Source of the DNA: Kiloniellales bacterium
GTDB taxonomy: Bacteria; Pseudomonadota; Alphaproteobacteria; Kiloniellales; JAKSBE01
DNA length: 62,235 nucleotides
Reading direction: 5' to 3'
Assembly (NCBI GenBank): GCA_030066685.1
Contig: JASJBF010000024.1
Coordinates: forward strand, 1-62,235
Positions 15,139-24,005 of the stretch are shown piece after piece; position 1 is the stretch's first letter; each line of letters begins with the position of its first letter. The notes beneath the pieces were generated by a model, which was not told the DNA's origin, ran no database searches, and saw only the letters and a program-made list of their open reading frames with translations. A program made the position numbers and the translations under genes.

Positions 15139-17349
15139 GTGCCCAAGAAAACCAGAAGGTCCAGAACACCGGGCAGGAGGCGCGGTGGGATCGCCTACGT
15201 GACGACCCTGGCGATCTGCGCGACCCTCCTGACGGCCTGCGAGACCGAGCGCGAGCGAGCCGCCTTCTTCGAATCGGCGCGCCAGAAGGCAGCTCTGGTC
15301 GACACGGAGCCGACCCAGCCGCCGGGCACCCCCTACGGGCCCAGGGCGGAGCCCGGCACCGCGCGCGAGGTCGCTGGCTTCACCCAGCGGGGCAGCGGAC
15401 AGCTGGTCCAGACCAGCCTGGCGCCGACGCCGCTGGGCCGGGTCCAGCTCGCCGAGACCGGTGAGGGCGAGTTCACCCTCAACTTCGCGGACGCCGACCT
15501 GCGCGAGGTGATCCGCACCATGCTGCAGGACGTGCTGGAGACCAACTACACGGTCGATCCGCGGGTTCAGGGCACGGTGACCCTGCAGACCAGCCGGCCG
15601 CTCAGCCGCGACCAGATCCTGCCGACCTTGGAGGAGATCCTGCGCTTGAACGGCGCCGCGCTCGTCGAGAGCAGCGGCCTGTTCCGGGTCGTGCCCATCG
15701 AAGAGGCCGGCAAGACGGCGCCGAACCTGTCCTTCGACGACATTCGGGGCCGCGGCCTCAGCGTCCGTGTGATCCCCCTGCGCTTCGTGGCGGCGAGCGA
15801 GATCGAGTCCCTGCTCCAGGCCTTCTCCACGGTCGCCGGCGGGCTCACCATCGATTCCGCCCGCAACCTGGTCTTCGTCGCCGGAACCCGGCAGGAGCTG
15901 AGCAACCTGACCAACCTGGTCTCGGTGCTGGACGTCGACTGGATGAAGGGCATGTCCTTCTCCCTGAAGCCGCTGAAGTCGACCGGGCCGGATACCATGA
16001 TCGCCGAGCTGGAGCAGATCCTGCTCGACCCCTCGGGCCCGAACCTGGGGAACCTCTTGCGCTTCGTCCCGATCGAGCGGATGAACGCGGTGCTCATCGT
16101 CGCCAAGCAGCCCCGCTACCTGGACGAGGCCCTGCGCTGGATCGAACGGCTCGACCAGGGCGGGATCGACCAGCAGCGGCTCCACGTCTACTACGTGCAG
16201 AACCGCCGCGCTTCCGACCTGGCCGAGGTCCTCGGCCAGGTCTTCGGCGTCGAGACCTCGATCCTGGGCGACACCACTTCGTCCCTGGCACCCGGCCTGA
16301 CCCCGGTCACCCTGGCAACCGAGGGCGCCCCTGAGGGCGGCCCCGAGGCGGAGGCCGCCCCGAGCCCGCCGCCGGTCGGCGGCGGCGCGCCGGCCGCGGG
16401 CGGGACCGCTCTTGGCGGCCTGGGCGAGGTGCGGATCATCGCCGACCAGGAAAGCAACTCCCTGGTCACCTTGGCCAGCGCGACCGACTATCGCACCGTC
16501 TTGGCCGCGCTCAAGCAGCTCGACATCCTGCCGCTGCAGGTCTTGATCGAGGCGACCATCGCCGAAGTGACCTTGTCGGACGAACTGGACTTCGGCTTGC
16601 GCTATTTCTTCCAGGCGGGCGACAGCGAAATCAGCTTCTCGGACTTCGCCGACGGTGCGGTCGGGGCGATCTTCCCCGGTTTCAACTATGTCTTCGCGAA
16701 CAGCGACGCCACGGTTGCCCTGAACGCCCTGAAGGAGATCACCGACGTCAACGTGCTCTCGGCGCCCTCGATCGTCGTGCTGGACAACCAGACCGGCAAG
16801 CTCGAGGTCGGCGACCAGGTGCCGGTCACGACCCGGTCCTCGGTCAGCACCACGGACTCGGACGCGCCCGCGGTCAACGAGGTGGATCAGCGCGACACCG
16901 GCGTCATCCTGACCGTGACGCCGCGGGTCAACGCCGGTGGCCTGGTCATCCTCGAGGTGGTGCAGGAGGTCAGCGACGCGGTGGAGACGACGACCTCGAA
17001 CATCGATTCGCCGACCATCCAGCAGCGCAAGCTGGAGAGCACCATCGCGATCCAGAGCGGGGCGACCGTCGCGCTCGGCGGGTTGGTGCGCGACCGGATC
17101 AGCGAAACGACGAGCGGCATCCCGCTTCTGATGGACATTCCGCTCCTCGGCAACGTGTTCAAGACCAGGAGCAACGAGAAGACCCGTGTCGAGCTGCTGG
17201 TCCTGCTGCGGCCGAGGGTGATCCGGAATTCCGACGACGCACGGGCGCTGACCGAAGAGCTGCGGACCCGGCTGCCGGGCATCTTCCCGCCGGAAGAGGA
17301 GCCGGAGCCGGAGGCGCCCGAGGAAGCCCCGCCGGCCGGCACCTCCTGA
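15139..17349 (+). CDS. gspD: Type II secretion secretin GspD, lipoprotein form
   Basis: GspD is the outer-membrane channel of the T2SS. The GTG at 15139 has an excellent Shine-Dalgarno (AAGGAGGGG, 15122-15130), giving 736 residues. The signal sequence ends in a lipobox (LLTACE), so the secretin is probably self-lipidated and may not need a pilotin. The N0 domain spans about 110-190 (FADADLREVIRTMLQDVLETNYTVDPRVQGTVTL). N1-N3 follow, with a Pro/Gly/Glu insert in N3 near 395-425. The secretin core spans about 465-690 (VLIEATIAEVTL, VNVLSAPSIVVLDNQTGKLEVGDQVPV, TVALGGLVRDR, IPLLGNVF). The Glu/Pro-rich C-terminus is short, with no S-domain apparent. Confidence 0.95.
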   Translation: MPKKTRRSRTPGRRRGGIAYVTTLAICATLLTACETERERAAFFESARQKAALVDTEPTQPPGTPYGPRAEPGTAREVAGFTQRGSGQLVQTSLAPTPLGRVQLAETGEGEFTLNFADADLREVIRTMLQDVLETNYTVDPRVQGTVTLQTSRPLSRDQILPTLEEILRLNGAALVESSGLFRVVPIEEAGKTAPNLSFDDIRGRGLSVRVIPLRFVAASEIESLLQAFSTVAGGLTIDSARNLVFVAGTRQELSNLTNLVSVLDVDWMKGMSFSLKPLKSTGPDTMIAELEQILLDPSGPNLGNLLRFVPIERMNAVLIVAKQPRYLDEALRWIERLDQGGIDQQRLHVYYVQNRRASDLAEVLGQVFGVETSILGDTTSSLAPGLTPVTLATEGAPEGGPEAEAAPSPPPVGGGAPAAGGTALGGLGEVRIIADQESNSLVTLASATDYRTVLAALKQLDILPLQVLIEATIAEVTLSDELDFGLRYFFQAGDSEISFSDFADGAVGAIFPGFNYVFANSDATVALNALKEITDVNVLSAPSIVVLDNQTGKLEVGDQVPVTTRSSVSTTDSDAPAVNEVDQRDTGVILTVTPRVNAGGLVILEVVQEVSDAVETTTSNIDSPTIQQRKLESTIAIQSGATVALGGLVRDRISETTSGIPLLMDIPLLGNVFKTRSNEKTRVELLVLLRPRVIRNSDDARALTEELRTRLPGIFPPEEEPEPEAPEEAPPAGTS

Positions 17350-17361
17350 AGCAAGGTGATG

Positions 17362-17380
17362 TGAAGCCAAATCGGCTTCA
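17362..17380. terminator. Hairpin between convergent gspD and gspK, possible decayed repeat unit
   Basis: TGAAGCC, loop AAATC, GGCTTCA makes a 7-bp stem just after gspD and 3 bp from the gspK stop. It resembles the inner stem of the double-hairpin repeat copy at 19283 (AAGCC...GGCTT). It may terminate transcription from both sides. Confidence 0.4.
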
Positions 17381-17382
17381 GG

Positions 17383-18453
17383 TCAGTATCGGCGCTCCTC
17401 GGTATAAGGGGGGCTTGCCTCCGTCGCGCTTTCGGCGGTGGCCTCGGCGCTCCGCGAGCGTCCCTGTTTCCAGCTGAAGACGCGGAACGGCCGGTCCGAG
17501 CCGGGGACCAGGGCGACGATGGCCTCGCGCCGGAAACGCGCGCCCGTCTGCGTGAGCGCCTCGCTGGAGATGGAGTAGACCAGGCTGCCGGGGCCGGCCA
17601 GGTAGGCTTCGAAGTCCGCGAGCAGAGCGACCAGATCGGGGTCCTCGCCCTGGCGTTGGGCGAGCAGCGCCTCGATCGTCGAGGGGTCGATCTCGGGCAG
17701 GGCGCGCAGGGCCGCGGCGGGCGCGGTCAGGGGATCGATGCCGCGCGCTTCGGAATAGACGGTCAGGGCGGGCGCAAGTCGGTCGTAGAGCGACCGGCTG
17801 ACCCCGATCACCTGCTGGAGTTCCGCGACCGACTCGAAGGGCGCGTCCTTGGCGCCCTGGCTGCGGCCGGCGGCCTCGTAGTCGGCGTCCTCGGCGCCCT
17901 GCGGCCTGCGCTCCTTGTCGGGGTCCCGGAAGTCGGCGATCCGGTCGACCAGGACCTCGGGCTGCTCGGCCCCGTTGGCGCGCAGCAGGCCGAGAAGCAG
18001 GTCTTCCCGTGCGGCGTTGAGGTCGATCTTCCCGGCCTCGCTTTGGATCGCGATCTGCACGACGCCGTTCTCGAAGGGCCAGAGATAGGGCCGGCCGTCG
18101 AAGCGCAGGGCGTCGTTCGCCACCGGGTTGCCGGCGCTGGCCTCGCCGGACGTCGCCTCGGCCGCCTCGTCCAGCGCCGCCAGGATCCCGCTATCGCCGC
18201 CGGTCTGCACTTCCTCGAAGCTGTGGTAGAGCGCCAGGACCGCCCGATAGACGCCGGCGTCGGCCAGGGCCCGGGCGCCGGCATTGTCGACCAGGTTGCG
18301 GGTGACGCTGGTCTCGGTCCGGATCGTGCCGACGAAGCTGATCGCCATGGCGGCGAGCAGCACGATGACCCAGAGCACGGCGACCAGGGCGATCCCCCGG
18401 TTGGCGCGCCATCGCCTCGGCTTTCCCGTCTTCGCCTGCATGGTTCCAGACAC
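17383..18453 (-). CDS. gspK: Minor pseudopilin GspK
   Basis: GspK caps the pseudopilus tip. The 356-residue product has a basic leader, the prepilin motif RGIALVAVLWVIVLLAAMAISF (GspK typically lacks Glu5, as here), then the large helical insertion domain. Typical motifs are GKIDLNAAREDLLLGLL, VDRIADFRDPDKER, FESVAELQQVIGVSRSLYDRLAPALTVYSEARGIDPLTAP and ALPEIDPSTIEALLAQR. The start may be the GTG at 18453 or the ATG at 18441. It is transcribed towards gspD from its own promoter, an unusual place, since gspK normally sits between gspJ and gspL. Confidence 0.94.
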   Translation of the reverse strand: MSGTMQAKTGKPRRWRANRGIALVAVLWVIVLLAAMAISFVGTIRTETSVTRNLVDNAGARALADAGVYRAVLALYHSFEEVQTGGDSGILAALDEAAEATSGEASAGNPVANDALRFDGRPYLWPFENGVVQIAIQSEAGKIDLNAAREDLLLGLLRANGAEQPEVLVDRIADFRDPDKERRPQGAEDADYEAAGRSQGAKDAPFESVAELQQVIGVSRSLYDRLAPALTVYSEARGIDPLTAPAAALRALPEIDPSTIEALLAQRQGEDPDLVALLADFEAYLAGPGSLVYSISSEALTQTGARFRREAIVALVPGSDRPFRVFSWKQGRSRSAEATAESATEASPPYTEERRY

Positions 18454-18589
18454 CCGCCTTCATCCGACGACCGCGTCCCCCGAAGACTATAGCAGGAAAG
18501 GCCCCCGGCGCCGCTATGGCCCAAGGTTGATTACCTTGGCGACAGGCCCCAAGTCCGAAAGGGGAAACGCTCTGGGAGTCGATTCGGCC

Positions 18590-19060
18590 ATGCGCAGCGC
18601 TCTCGCTCTCTTGTCTCTCGCTCTCCTGCTCGCAGCGACGGAAGCCCAAGCGGCGGTGGGCAGCCGGGTGCTCGTCCAGGACGACGGCAGCCTCAAGATC
18701 AACGGGCGCGTCGTGCACCTCTTCGGGATCTATCTGCCCAAGGGCAACAGGACCTGCGACTCCTCGCTGGTGCCCGTCCGCTGTGCCTCGCGCGCGGCCA
18801 AGGCCCTGCGGTTCCGGATCCAGAGCATGATCTACTGCGAGAACGTCAGCAAGAACCGCGACGGCAGTCTCAACGCGGTCTGCCTGACCTCCAGCCGGGG
18901 CCAGGTCTTCGAGCCGCGCAGCGATCTGGCCGCCTACCTTCTCGAACGCGGCCTGGCCGTGGCCCTTCCGACGGCGCCCTTCGAATACAAGACGATCGAA
19001 CGGATCGCCAAGTCGCAGGGTCGCGGCTTCTGGGGTTTCTTCGCCGACAGCATCAATTAG
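18590..19060 (+). CDS. Exported staphylococcal-nuclease-fold (SNase-like) protein
   Basis: The ATG at 18590 gives 156 residues with a Sec signal peptide (MRSALALLSLALLLAATEAQA). The mature part has the SNase-like (OB-fold) outline: VQDDGSLKINGRVVHLFGIYLP, ASRAAKALRFRIQSMIYCENVSKNRDGSLNAVCLTSS, then DLAAYLLERGLAVALP and a C-terminal YKTIERIAKSQGRGFWGFF. The usual L.GID.PE metal-site motif is replaced by LFGIYLPKG, so the catalytic Asp is missing and nuclease activity is doubtful. Four cysteines may form disulfides. It is divergent from gspK and could be a T2SS substrate (inference from position). A bidirectional terminator follows. Confidence 0.75.
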   Translation: MRSALALLSLALLLAATEAQAAVGSRVLVQDDGSLKINGRVVHLFGIYLPKGNRTCDSSLVPVRCASRAAKALRFRIQSMIYCENVSKNRDGSLNAVCLTSSRGQVFEPRSDLAAYLLERGLAVALPTAPFEYKTIERIAKSQGRGFWGFFADSIN

Positions 19061-19395
19061 CCCACGCAAAAAAGGGAGGCGGCACTAGCCGGTGCCGCCT
19101 CGACAAGAAGCAGGGAGGGCCGACCTCAAGACTTCGGCCGGCACAACGGTGGGATCGTGACCACCGATAGAAACGCAACCACCTGTATCCTAGCAAGGTT
19201 TCCTACTCGTAGAAGTGGTATATTTCACTTCCCGGCTCAAAGCCGCGAAAAGCCGCCCGGCGGTCGCGGCGGCCGTTCGAGGCTAGAGCGGGATGACATT
19301 AAGCCAATCCGGCTTCATGTCTGAATCCCGCTCTACTTCAACAGTTTAGAGCACGATTCAGATATGAGGTTGCTTCAACCTCATATCATCGTGCT
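19061..19395. other. Intergenic region with terminator and repeat copy 2
   Basis: The 335 bp between two convergent genes hold the hairpin at 19076-19101, an AT-richer stretch at 19155-19240 without a clear function, and the 117-bp composite repeat at 19283-19399. No gene is seen. Confidence 0.6.
19076..19101. terminator. Bidirectional intrinsic terminator
   Basis: GAGGCGGCAC, loop TAGCCG, GTGCCGCCTC makes a 10-bp perfect stem. On the minus strand a TTTTTT run follows, so it best terminates the sensor kinase transcript coming from the right; it also follows the SNase-like gene on the plus strand. Confidence 0.7.
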
Positions 19396-19399
19396 CTAG
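19283..19399. repeat. Composite double-hairpin repeat, copy 2 (117 bp)
   Basis: It has the same length and layout as the copy at 2392-2508: CTAG, hairpin 19285-19334, 13-nt spacer ACTTCAACAGTTT, hairpin 19348-19397, CTAG. Hairpin 2 is identical in both copies. Hairpin 1 keeps its outer arm but its inner stem differs (AAGCC/GGCTT instead of AAGTCGA/TCGACTT), with changes on both sides of the stem. The right-hand CTAG supplies the TAG stop codon of the minus-strand sensor kinase. Confidence 0.85.
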
Positions 19400-21924
19400 A
19401 GGTGCCGTTCGGGATAGAGTTCCGCCTCGACCCGGTCGAGCAGGCGCAGCAACTCGCCCAGCGCCGTTTCACGCGAGGACGCCGTGGCCGCTTCGGCGCA
19501 AGCCGCGTCCTTCGCCGCCGCGGCCTCGGGGGCCGTCCAGGCCCGGATCTTCCGGAGCAGGTCGTCGGGATAGAAGGGCTTCGAGATGTAGTCGTTCATC
19601 CCCGCGTCCAGGCAGCGGTCGCGGTCGTCGCTCATGGCGTTCGCCGTCAGGGCGATGATCGGGATGCGGGCGATCTCGCCCTTCAGGCCGCGGATCCGCC
19701 GCGACGTGGTCAGGCCGTCCATGATCGGCATCTGCATGTCCATGAGCACGATGTCGTAGGGACGGCTCTCCAAAGCTTCCAGCACCTCCCGGCCGTTGCC
19801 GACGCAGTCCGCGTAGTGCCCGGCCTGGGCCAGGACGGTCCGGGCCAGCATGGCGTTAACCTGGTTGTCCTCGGCGACCAGGACGCGGGCGCGCGGCTCG
19901 CCGGCGCCGGCAGACTCGCCTTCGCCGTTCTGCCCGGCCGGAGTCACCCGGACCGCCTTGGTCCCGGCCGACGGCAGGGCACAGTCGAGCAGGCTGCTCG
20001 GGCGCACCGGCTTGATCAGGCAGCAGCCGTAGCCCAGCTCCCTGGCCTCGGCGGCGTCCAAGCCGGAGTAGTGGGCCGAGAGCACCAGGAAGGGGGGCCG
20101 GTCGCCGCTCTGCTCCTGGATCAGGCGGACCAGGTCCTGCCGCTCCTGCTCGTCCAGCGCGTCGCTGATCACCGCCGAGGTGAAGCGGCGACCGGCCGCC
20201 CCCGCCGCCGCCAGGGCCTCCCGGGCCGCCGCGGCGCCCTCCACGGCCACGGCGCGGGCGCCGAGGGAGGCCAGCTGCAGGTCGAGGATCCGGCGGCTGA
20301 CCGGCTGCGGTTCGACGATCAGCGTGCGCTCCTTCTCCAGCGCCGATCGCGCGGCCTTGAAGCGGCATCGATCCACGGCGCCGGTCTCGATCCCGAGCGG
20401 GACCCGAAACCAGAAGCGGCTGCCTTCGTCGGGCTCGCTCTCGACGCCGATCTCGCCGCCCATCAGCTCGACCAGCTGCTTGCTGATCGCGAGACCCAGC
20501 CCGGAGCCGCCGTGCCGCCGGGTCGAGGAATCGTCGATCCGGGAAAAGCGCTGGAAGAGCTTGTCCATTTCCTCCGGCGGTATGCCCATCCCGCTGTCGG
20601 TGACGTCGAAGCGCAGGCAGATGAGGCCGTCGGCGCGCGAAACCGGATCCAGCAAGACCTCGATCGCGACCCCGCCGGCGTCGGTGAACTTTATGGCGTT
20701 GTCGGTCAGGTTCATCAGGATCTGCCGCAGGCGTCCGACGTCGCCCGTCAGCTGCGTCGGGATCTCGGGCGACACGAAGACGGCGAAGTCGATCTCCTTG
20801 TCCGATGCGCGCTGGCTGAGCAGCTCGGCGACCCCGTCGACGGCGGAGATCAGATTGAAGCTGGCAATCTCGAGCTCGACCTTGCCGGACTCGATCTTCG
20901 AGAAGTCGAGGAGGTCGTTGATGAGGTCGAGAAGCTGCTCGCCCGAGCGCCGGGAAACCGAAGCGAAGAGGTGCTGATCCTCGTCCAGCTCGGTGTCGAG
21001 CAGAAGGCCGAGCATGCCCAGGACACCGTTCAGCGGCGTCCGGATCTCGTGGCTCATGTTCGCCAGGAAGTCGGACTTCGCCCGGTTGGCCAGCTCGGCC
21101 TGCTCCTTTGCCACCCGCTCGGCGCGGCGCAGCTCGACCTCGGCCGTGACGTCGGTCCCGGTGCCGCGGTAGCCCCTGAAAATCCCCTGATCGTCGTAGA
21201 TCGGCTTGCCGCTGATCTGCCAGTGATGGCTCCTGCCGGAGGCATCGACGTGCTCGTAGCGGAAGTCCTTGAAGGGCTCCCGGGCGTCCAGCTGCCTGAG
21301 GTGGGCCTGGACGTAGGGCGTGTCGGGGTTGCTGATGAACTCGCGCCGGGTCTTGCCCAGCAGGCCGGTCGGGTCGAGCCCGGTGATGTCGCTCCAGCGG
21401 TCGGACAGATAGACGATGCGCAGCTGGGCGTCCATCTCCCAGAACCAGTCGGAGGCGACGTCGGCGAAGTCCCGGAACCTTTGCTCGCTGGCGCTGAGCG
21501 CCCGCTCGGCCAGGCGCCGCTCGGTGACGTCCTGGACCACGCCGAGCAGGGCCTCGACCTTGCCGTGGTCGTCCAGCTCGCAGAGCCCCTGGACCACGAC
21601 ATGGCGCAGGCCGCCGTCCGGCCGCACCAGGCGGAGCTCGAAGCCGAAGCCCTCCTTGTCGGCCAGCGAGCGCTCCAGATGGCGCCGGACCAGCTCGCGG
21701 TCGTCGGGATGATAGGCCGCGATGGCGCCGTCGATGGAAGGCTCGAAGCCGTCCGGGTCGAGCCCGTGGATCCGGTAGACCTCGTCGGACCAATAGAGAT
21801 GGCCGCTGTCGACGGTCCAGCGCCAATGGCCGATGTGCGCCGTCTCCTCGGCCAGGCAGAAGAGCCGGATCTTTTCCTGCAAGGGAAGATCGACCGGGCC
21901 CAGAACTGCCCGCTCCTGCGCCAT
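19396..21924 (-). CDS. Hybrid sensor histidine kinase (PAS-PAS-HisKA-HATPase-REC-REC)
   Basis: The 842-residue kinase, from the ATG at 21924, has no membrane segment and is probably cytosolic. Two PAS domains occupy about 20-130 and 150-270. HisKA follows with the phospho-His in [17 protein letters not shown] (about 290). The HATPase shows N-box [23 protein letters not shown] and [14 protein letters not shown] degenerate first receiver (RTLIVEPQP...VISDALDEQ) precedes a canonical second receiver ([34 protein letters not shown]). No HPt domain follows, so the relay partner is elsewhere. An in-frame extension upstream to 22044 is not needed. A CtrA-type box lies 63-77 bp upstream. Confidence 0.93.
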   Translation of the reverse strand: MAQERAVLGPVDLPLQEKIRLFCLAEETAHIGHWRWTVDSGHLYWSDEVYRIHGLDPDGFEPSIDGAIAAYHPDDRELVRRHLERSLADKEGFGFELRLVRPDGGLRHVVVQGLCELDDHGKVEALLGVVQDVTERRLAERALSASEQRFRDFADVASDWFWEMDAQLRIVYLSDRWSDITGLDPTGLLGKTRREFISNPDTPYVQAHLRQLDAREPFKDFRYEHVDASGRSHHWQISGKPIYDDQGIFRGYRGTGTDVTAEVELRRAERVAKEQAELANRAKSDFLANMSHEIRTPLNGVLGMLGLLLDTELDEDQHLFASVSRRSGEQLLDLINDLLDFSKIESGKVELEIASFNLISAVDGVAELLSQRASDKEIDFAVFVSPEIPTQLTGDVGRLRQILMNLTDNAIKFTDAGGVAIEVLLDPVSRADGLICLRFDVTDSGMGIPPEEMDKLFQRFSRIDDSSTRRHGGSGLGLAISKQLVELMGGEIGVESEPDEGSRFWFRVPLGIETGAVDRCRFKAARSALEKERTLIVEPQPVSRRILDLQLASLGARAVAVEGAAAAREALAAAGAAGRRFTSAVISDALDEQERQDLVRLIQEQSGDRPPFLVLSAHYSGLDAAEARELGYGCCLIKPVRPSSLLDCALPSAGTKAVRVTPAGQNGEGESAGAGEPRARVLVAEDNQVNAMLARTVLAQAGHYADCVGNGREVLEALESRPYDIVLMDMQMPIMDGLTTSRRIRGLKGEIARIPIIALTANAMSDDRDRCLDAGMNDYISKPFYPDDLLRKIRAWTAPEAAAAKDAACAEAATASSRETALGELLRLLDRVEAELYPERHL

Positions 21925-21986
21925 CTTGCTCACGTGAAGGCCCCTGCCATCGGAGTCGGCGGACGGGGCATAGTGACCAAGGCGCC

Positions 21987-22001
21987 TTAAATTGCGCTTA
22001 A
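21987..22001. promoter_or_regulatory. CtrA-type box upstream of the hybrid kinase
   Basis: TTAA-ATTGCGC-TTAA, embedded in a dyad CCTTAA-N7-TTAAGG, lies 63-77 bp before the kinase start codon in the kinase/phoD intergenic region. It is an exact match to TTAA-N7-TTAA. Confidence 0.6.
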
Positions 22002-22048
22002 GGTACCGACCGCTGCCGTCGCCCCGCAGGCCGAGGCGCGTCAAACGC

Positions 22049-22089
22049 CTGTCACCGAAGGGACGGCCTTCCTGTCACGCTCCTGTCGC
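22049..22089 (+). promoter_or_regulatory. Pho-box-like direct repeats upstream of phoD
   Basis: CTGTCAC (22072) and CTGTCGC (22083) are 11 bp apart, the exact geometry of a PhoB box (two CTGTCA-type 7-mers with a 4-nt spacer). A further CTGTCAC lies at 22049. They sit 44-84 bp before the phoD start. Confidence 0.65.
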
Positions 22090-22132
22090 AAACTCTCGGC
22101 TCTCCAGAGGACTCGATCAGGAGCGAGCCGAT

Positions 22133-23704
22133 ATGTCTGCAGGAAATAAGTTTAACTTCCTATTCTCCCGTCGCCGGTTTCTCACCCAGGCTTCGGCCGG
22201 TGCGGGCCTGGCCCTGTCCGGGCTGGTCGCGGCGCCGCGCCTGTCCTTCGCCGCGGCCCGGCCGCGCCTGACCCATGGGCTGCAGAGCGGCGACGTCGGC
22301 ATGACCTCGGGCGTGATCTGGGCCCGGGCCGACCGACCATCGCGCATGATCGTGGACTACGCGACCACGGAGTCCTTCCGCGACGCCAGGCGGCTGCGCG
22401 GCCCCGCGGCGATCAGCACCAGCGATTTCACCGCCAAGATGGAGCTGCGCGACCTGCCCTCCGGCCAGGAGATATTCTACCGGGTCCGATTCCAGGACCT
22501 GGCCGACGTCAACGCCGAGAGCGAGCCTCTGGTCGGCCGCTTCCGGACCGCGCCGGCGCAGAAGCGGTCGCTCCGCTTCTGCTGGACCGGCGACACCTGC
22601 GGCCAGGGCTGGGGGATCAACGAGGACTGGGGCGGCATGACGGGCTACGAGGCGATGCGCCGCAGCCAGCCGGACTTCCTGATCCACTCCGGCGACACGA
22701 TCTACGCCGACGGCCCCATCGAGGCCGAGCGCAAGCTGGAGGACGGCACGATCTGGAAGAACGTCGTCACCAAGGAAAAGTCCAAGGTCGCTGAGACCAT
22801 GACCGAGTTCCGCGGCAACTACCAGTACAACCTGATGGACGCCAACGTGCAGCGCTGCAATGCCGAGGTGCCGGTCCTGGCCCAGTGGGACGACCATGAG
22901 ACGGTGAACAACTGGTACCCCAACGAGGTCCTCACCGACGACCGCTACAGCGTCAAGAGCGTCGGCCTCCTGGCCGCGCGGGCGAACCGCGCCTTCCTCG
23001 AGTACATGCCGATCCGCACCACGGGGATGGACGCCGAGCAGATCCACCGGGTCATCCACTACGGGCCGCTGCTCGACATATTCATGATCGACAAGCGCAG
23101 CTTCCGGGCGGACAACGGCCGGAACCGGCAGCCGCAGCCGGGCCCCGAGACGGCCTTCCTGGGGCGGGAGCAGATCGCCTGGCTGAAGCGGGAGCTGCTG
23201 GCCAGCAAGGCGACCTGGAAGCTGATCGCTTCGGACATGCCCGTCGGCCTGGTGGTGCGCGACGGCGATGAGAACTTCGAGAACGGTGCCAACGGCGACG
23301 GCCAGGTGCTCGGCCGCGAGCACGAGATCGCCGACCTGCTGCGCTTCATCAAGCACAACGACGTCAAGAACACGGTCTGGTTCACCGCCGACGTGCACTA
23401 CACCGCGGCCCATTTCTACGACCCGGACAAGGCGCAGTTCCAGGACTTCGAGCCCTTCTGGGAATTCGTCTCCGGGCCGATCCACGCCGGATCCTACGGG
23501 CCCAACGCGGTCGACAACACCTTTGGCCCGCAGGTGGTCTTCGCTAAGCACCCGCCCGAGGGGAAGAAGAACCTGCCGCCCTCCGACGGCCTGCAGTTCT
23601 TCGGCCAGGTCGACATCGACGGCGAGAGCGAGGCCATGACCGTCACCCTCAAGGACATCGCCGAGCAGGACCTCTACAGCGTCACCCTGGAGCCGAAGGT
23701 TTAG
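22133..23704 (+). CDS. phoD: Tat-exported alkaline phosphatase, PhoD family
   Basis: PhoD hydrolyses phosphate mono- and diesters in the periplasm or outside the cell, using Ca/Fe. The ATG at 22133 (AGGAG 9 bp upstream) gives 523 residues. A twin-arginine signal is clear: SRRRFLTQASAGAGLALSGL ending AFAA-like. The N-terminal PhoD_N domain (THGLQSGDVGMTSGVIWARADRPSRM) precedes the phosphatase domain, with CWTGDTCGQG, HSGDTIYADGP, LAQWDDHETVNNWYP and WFTADVHYTAAHF carrying the metal ligands. The Pho-box repeats upstream indicate induction by phosphate starvation. It is followed by a double-hairpin element starting at its stop codon. Confidence 0.94.
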   Translation: MSAGNKFNFLFSRRRFLTQASAGAGLALSGLVAAPRLSFAAARPRLTHGLQSGDVGMTSGVIWARADRPSRMIVDYATTESFRDARRLRGPAAISTSDFTAKMELRDLPSGQEIFYRVRFQDLADVNAESEPLVGRFRTAPAQKRSLRFCWTGDTCGQGWGINEDWGGMTGYEAMRRSQPDFLIHSGDTIYADGPIEAERKLEDGTIWKNVVTKEKSKVAETMTEFRGNYQYNLMDANVQRCNAEVPVLAQWDDHETVNNWYPNEVLTDDRYSVKSVGLLAARANRAFLEYMPIRTTGMDAEQIHRVIHYGPLLDIFMIDKRSFRADNGRNRQPQPGPETAFLGREQIAWLKRELLASKATWKLIASDMPVGLVVRDGDENFENGANGDGQVLGREHEIADLLRFIKHNDVKNTVWFTADVHYTAAHFYDPDKAQFQDFEPFWEFVSGPIHAGSYGPNAVDNTFGPQVVFAKHPPEGKKNLPPSDGLQFFGQVDIDGESEAMTVTLKDIAEQDLYSVTLEPKV

Positions 23705-23828
23705 CGCACTTCCCGATCAGACGCGTTCGCGTCTGGCCGGGAGTAGTGCGCCAATACCTTGAAGTTCCGGCATTACATCCGATCAGATGGATCGCAGAGC
23801 GATTCCATCTGATCGGATGATGCCCTAG
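23702..23828. repeat. Composite double-hairpin element, divergent type
   Basis: It starts at the TAG stop of phoD and ends at CTAG. Hairpin 1 (23704-23751) pairs GCGCACT...CAGACGCG with CGCGTCTG...AGTGCGC, with an unpaired GT on the right arm. Hairpin 2 (23769-23824) pairs GGCAT/CATCCGATCAGATGG with CCATCTGATCGGATG/ATGCC, with an unpaired TA on the left arm. The spacer is 17 nt. Sequence differs from the 117-bp copies, but the layout is the same: two bulged hairpins with bulges facing the spacer. The remaining bases to 24005 hold no gene. Confidence 0.7.
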
Positions 23829-24005
23829 ACACCGGAAGCAGTCATCTTTGCAAGGCTGCAGCCGCCTACGGCCTTACCAGACCGGGCGGCTGCAGCCGGG
23901 TCGATGTCGAGGCGTCCGATCGGGTAACAAATGTTCAAGACGGCAGGCGAGCACGGCTGTAGATACAGGCTGTAACGCATGCTCTACCCAGCCGGAGAGC
24001 CTTTC

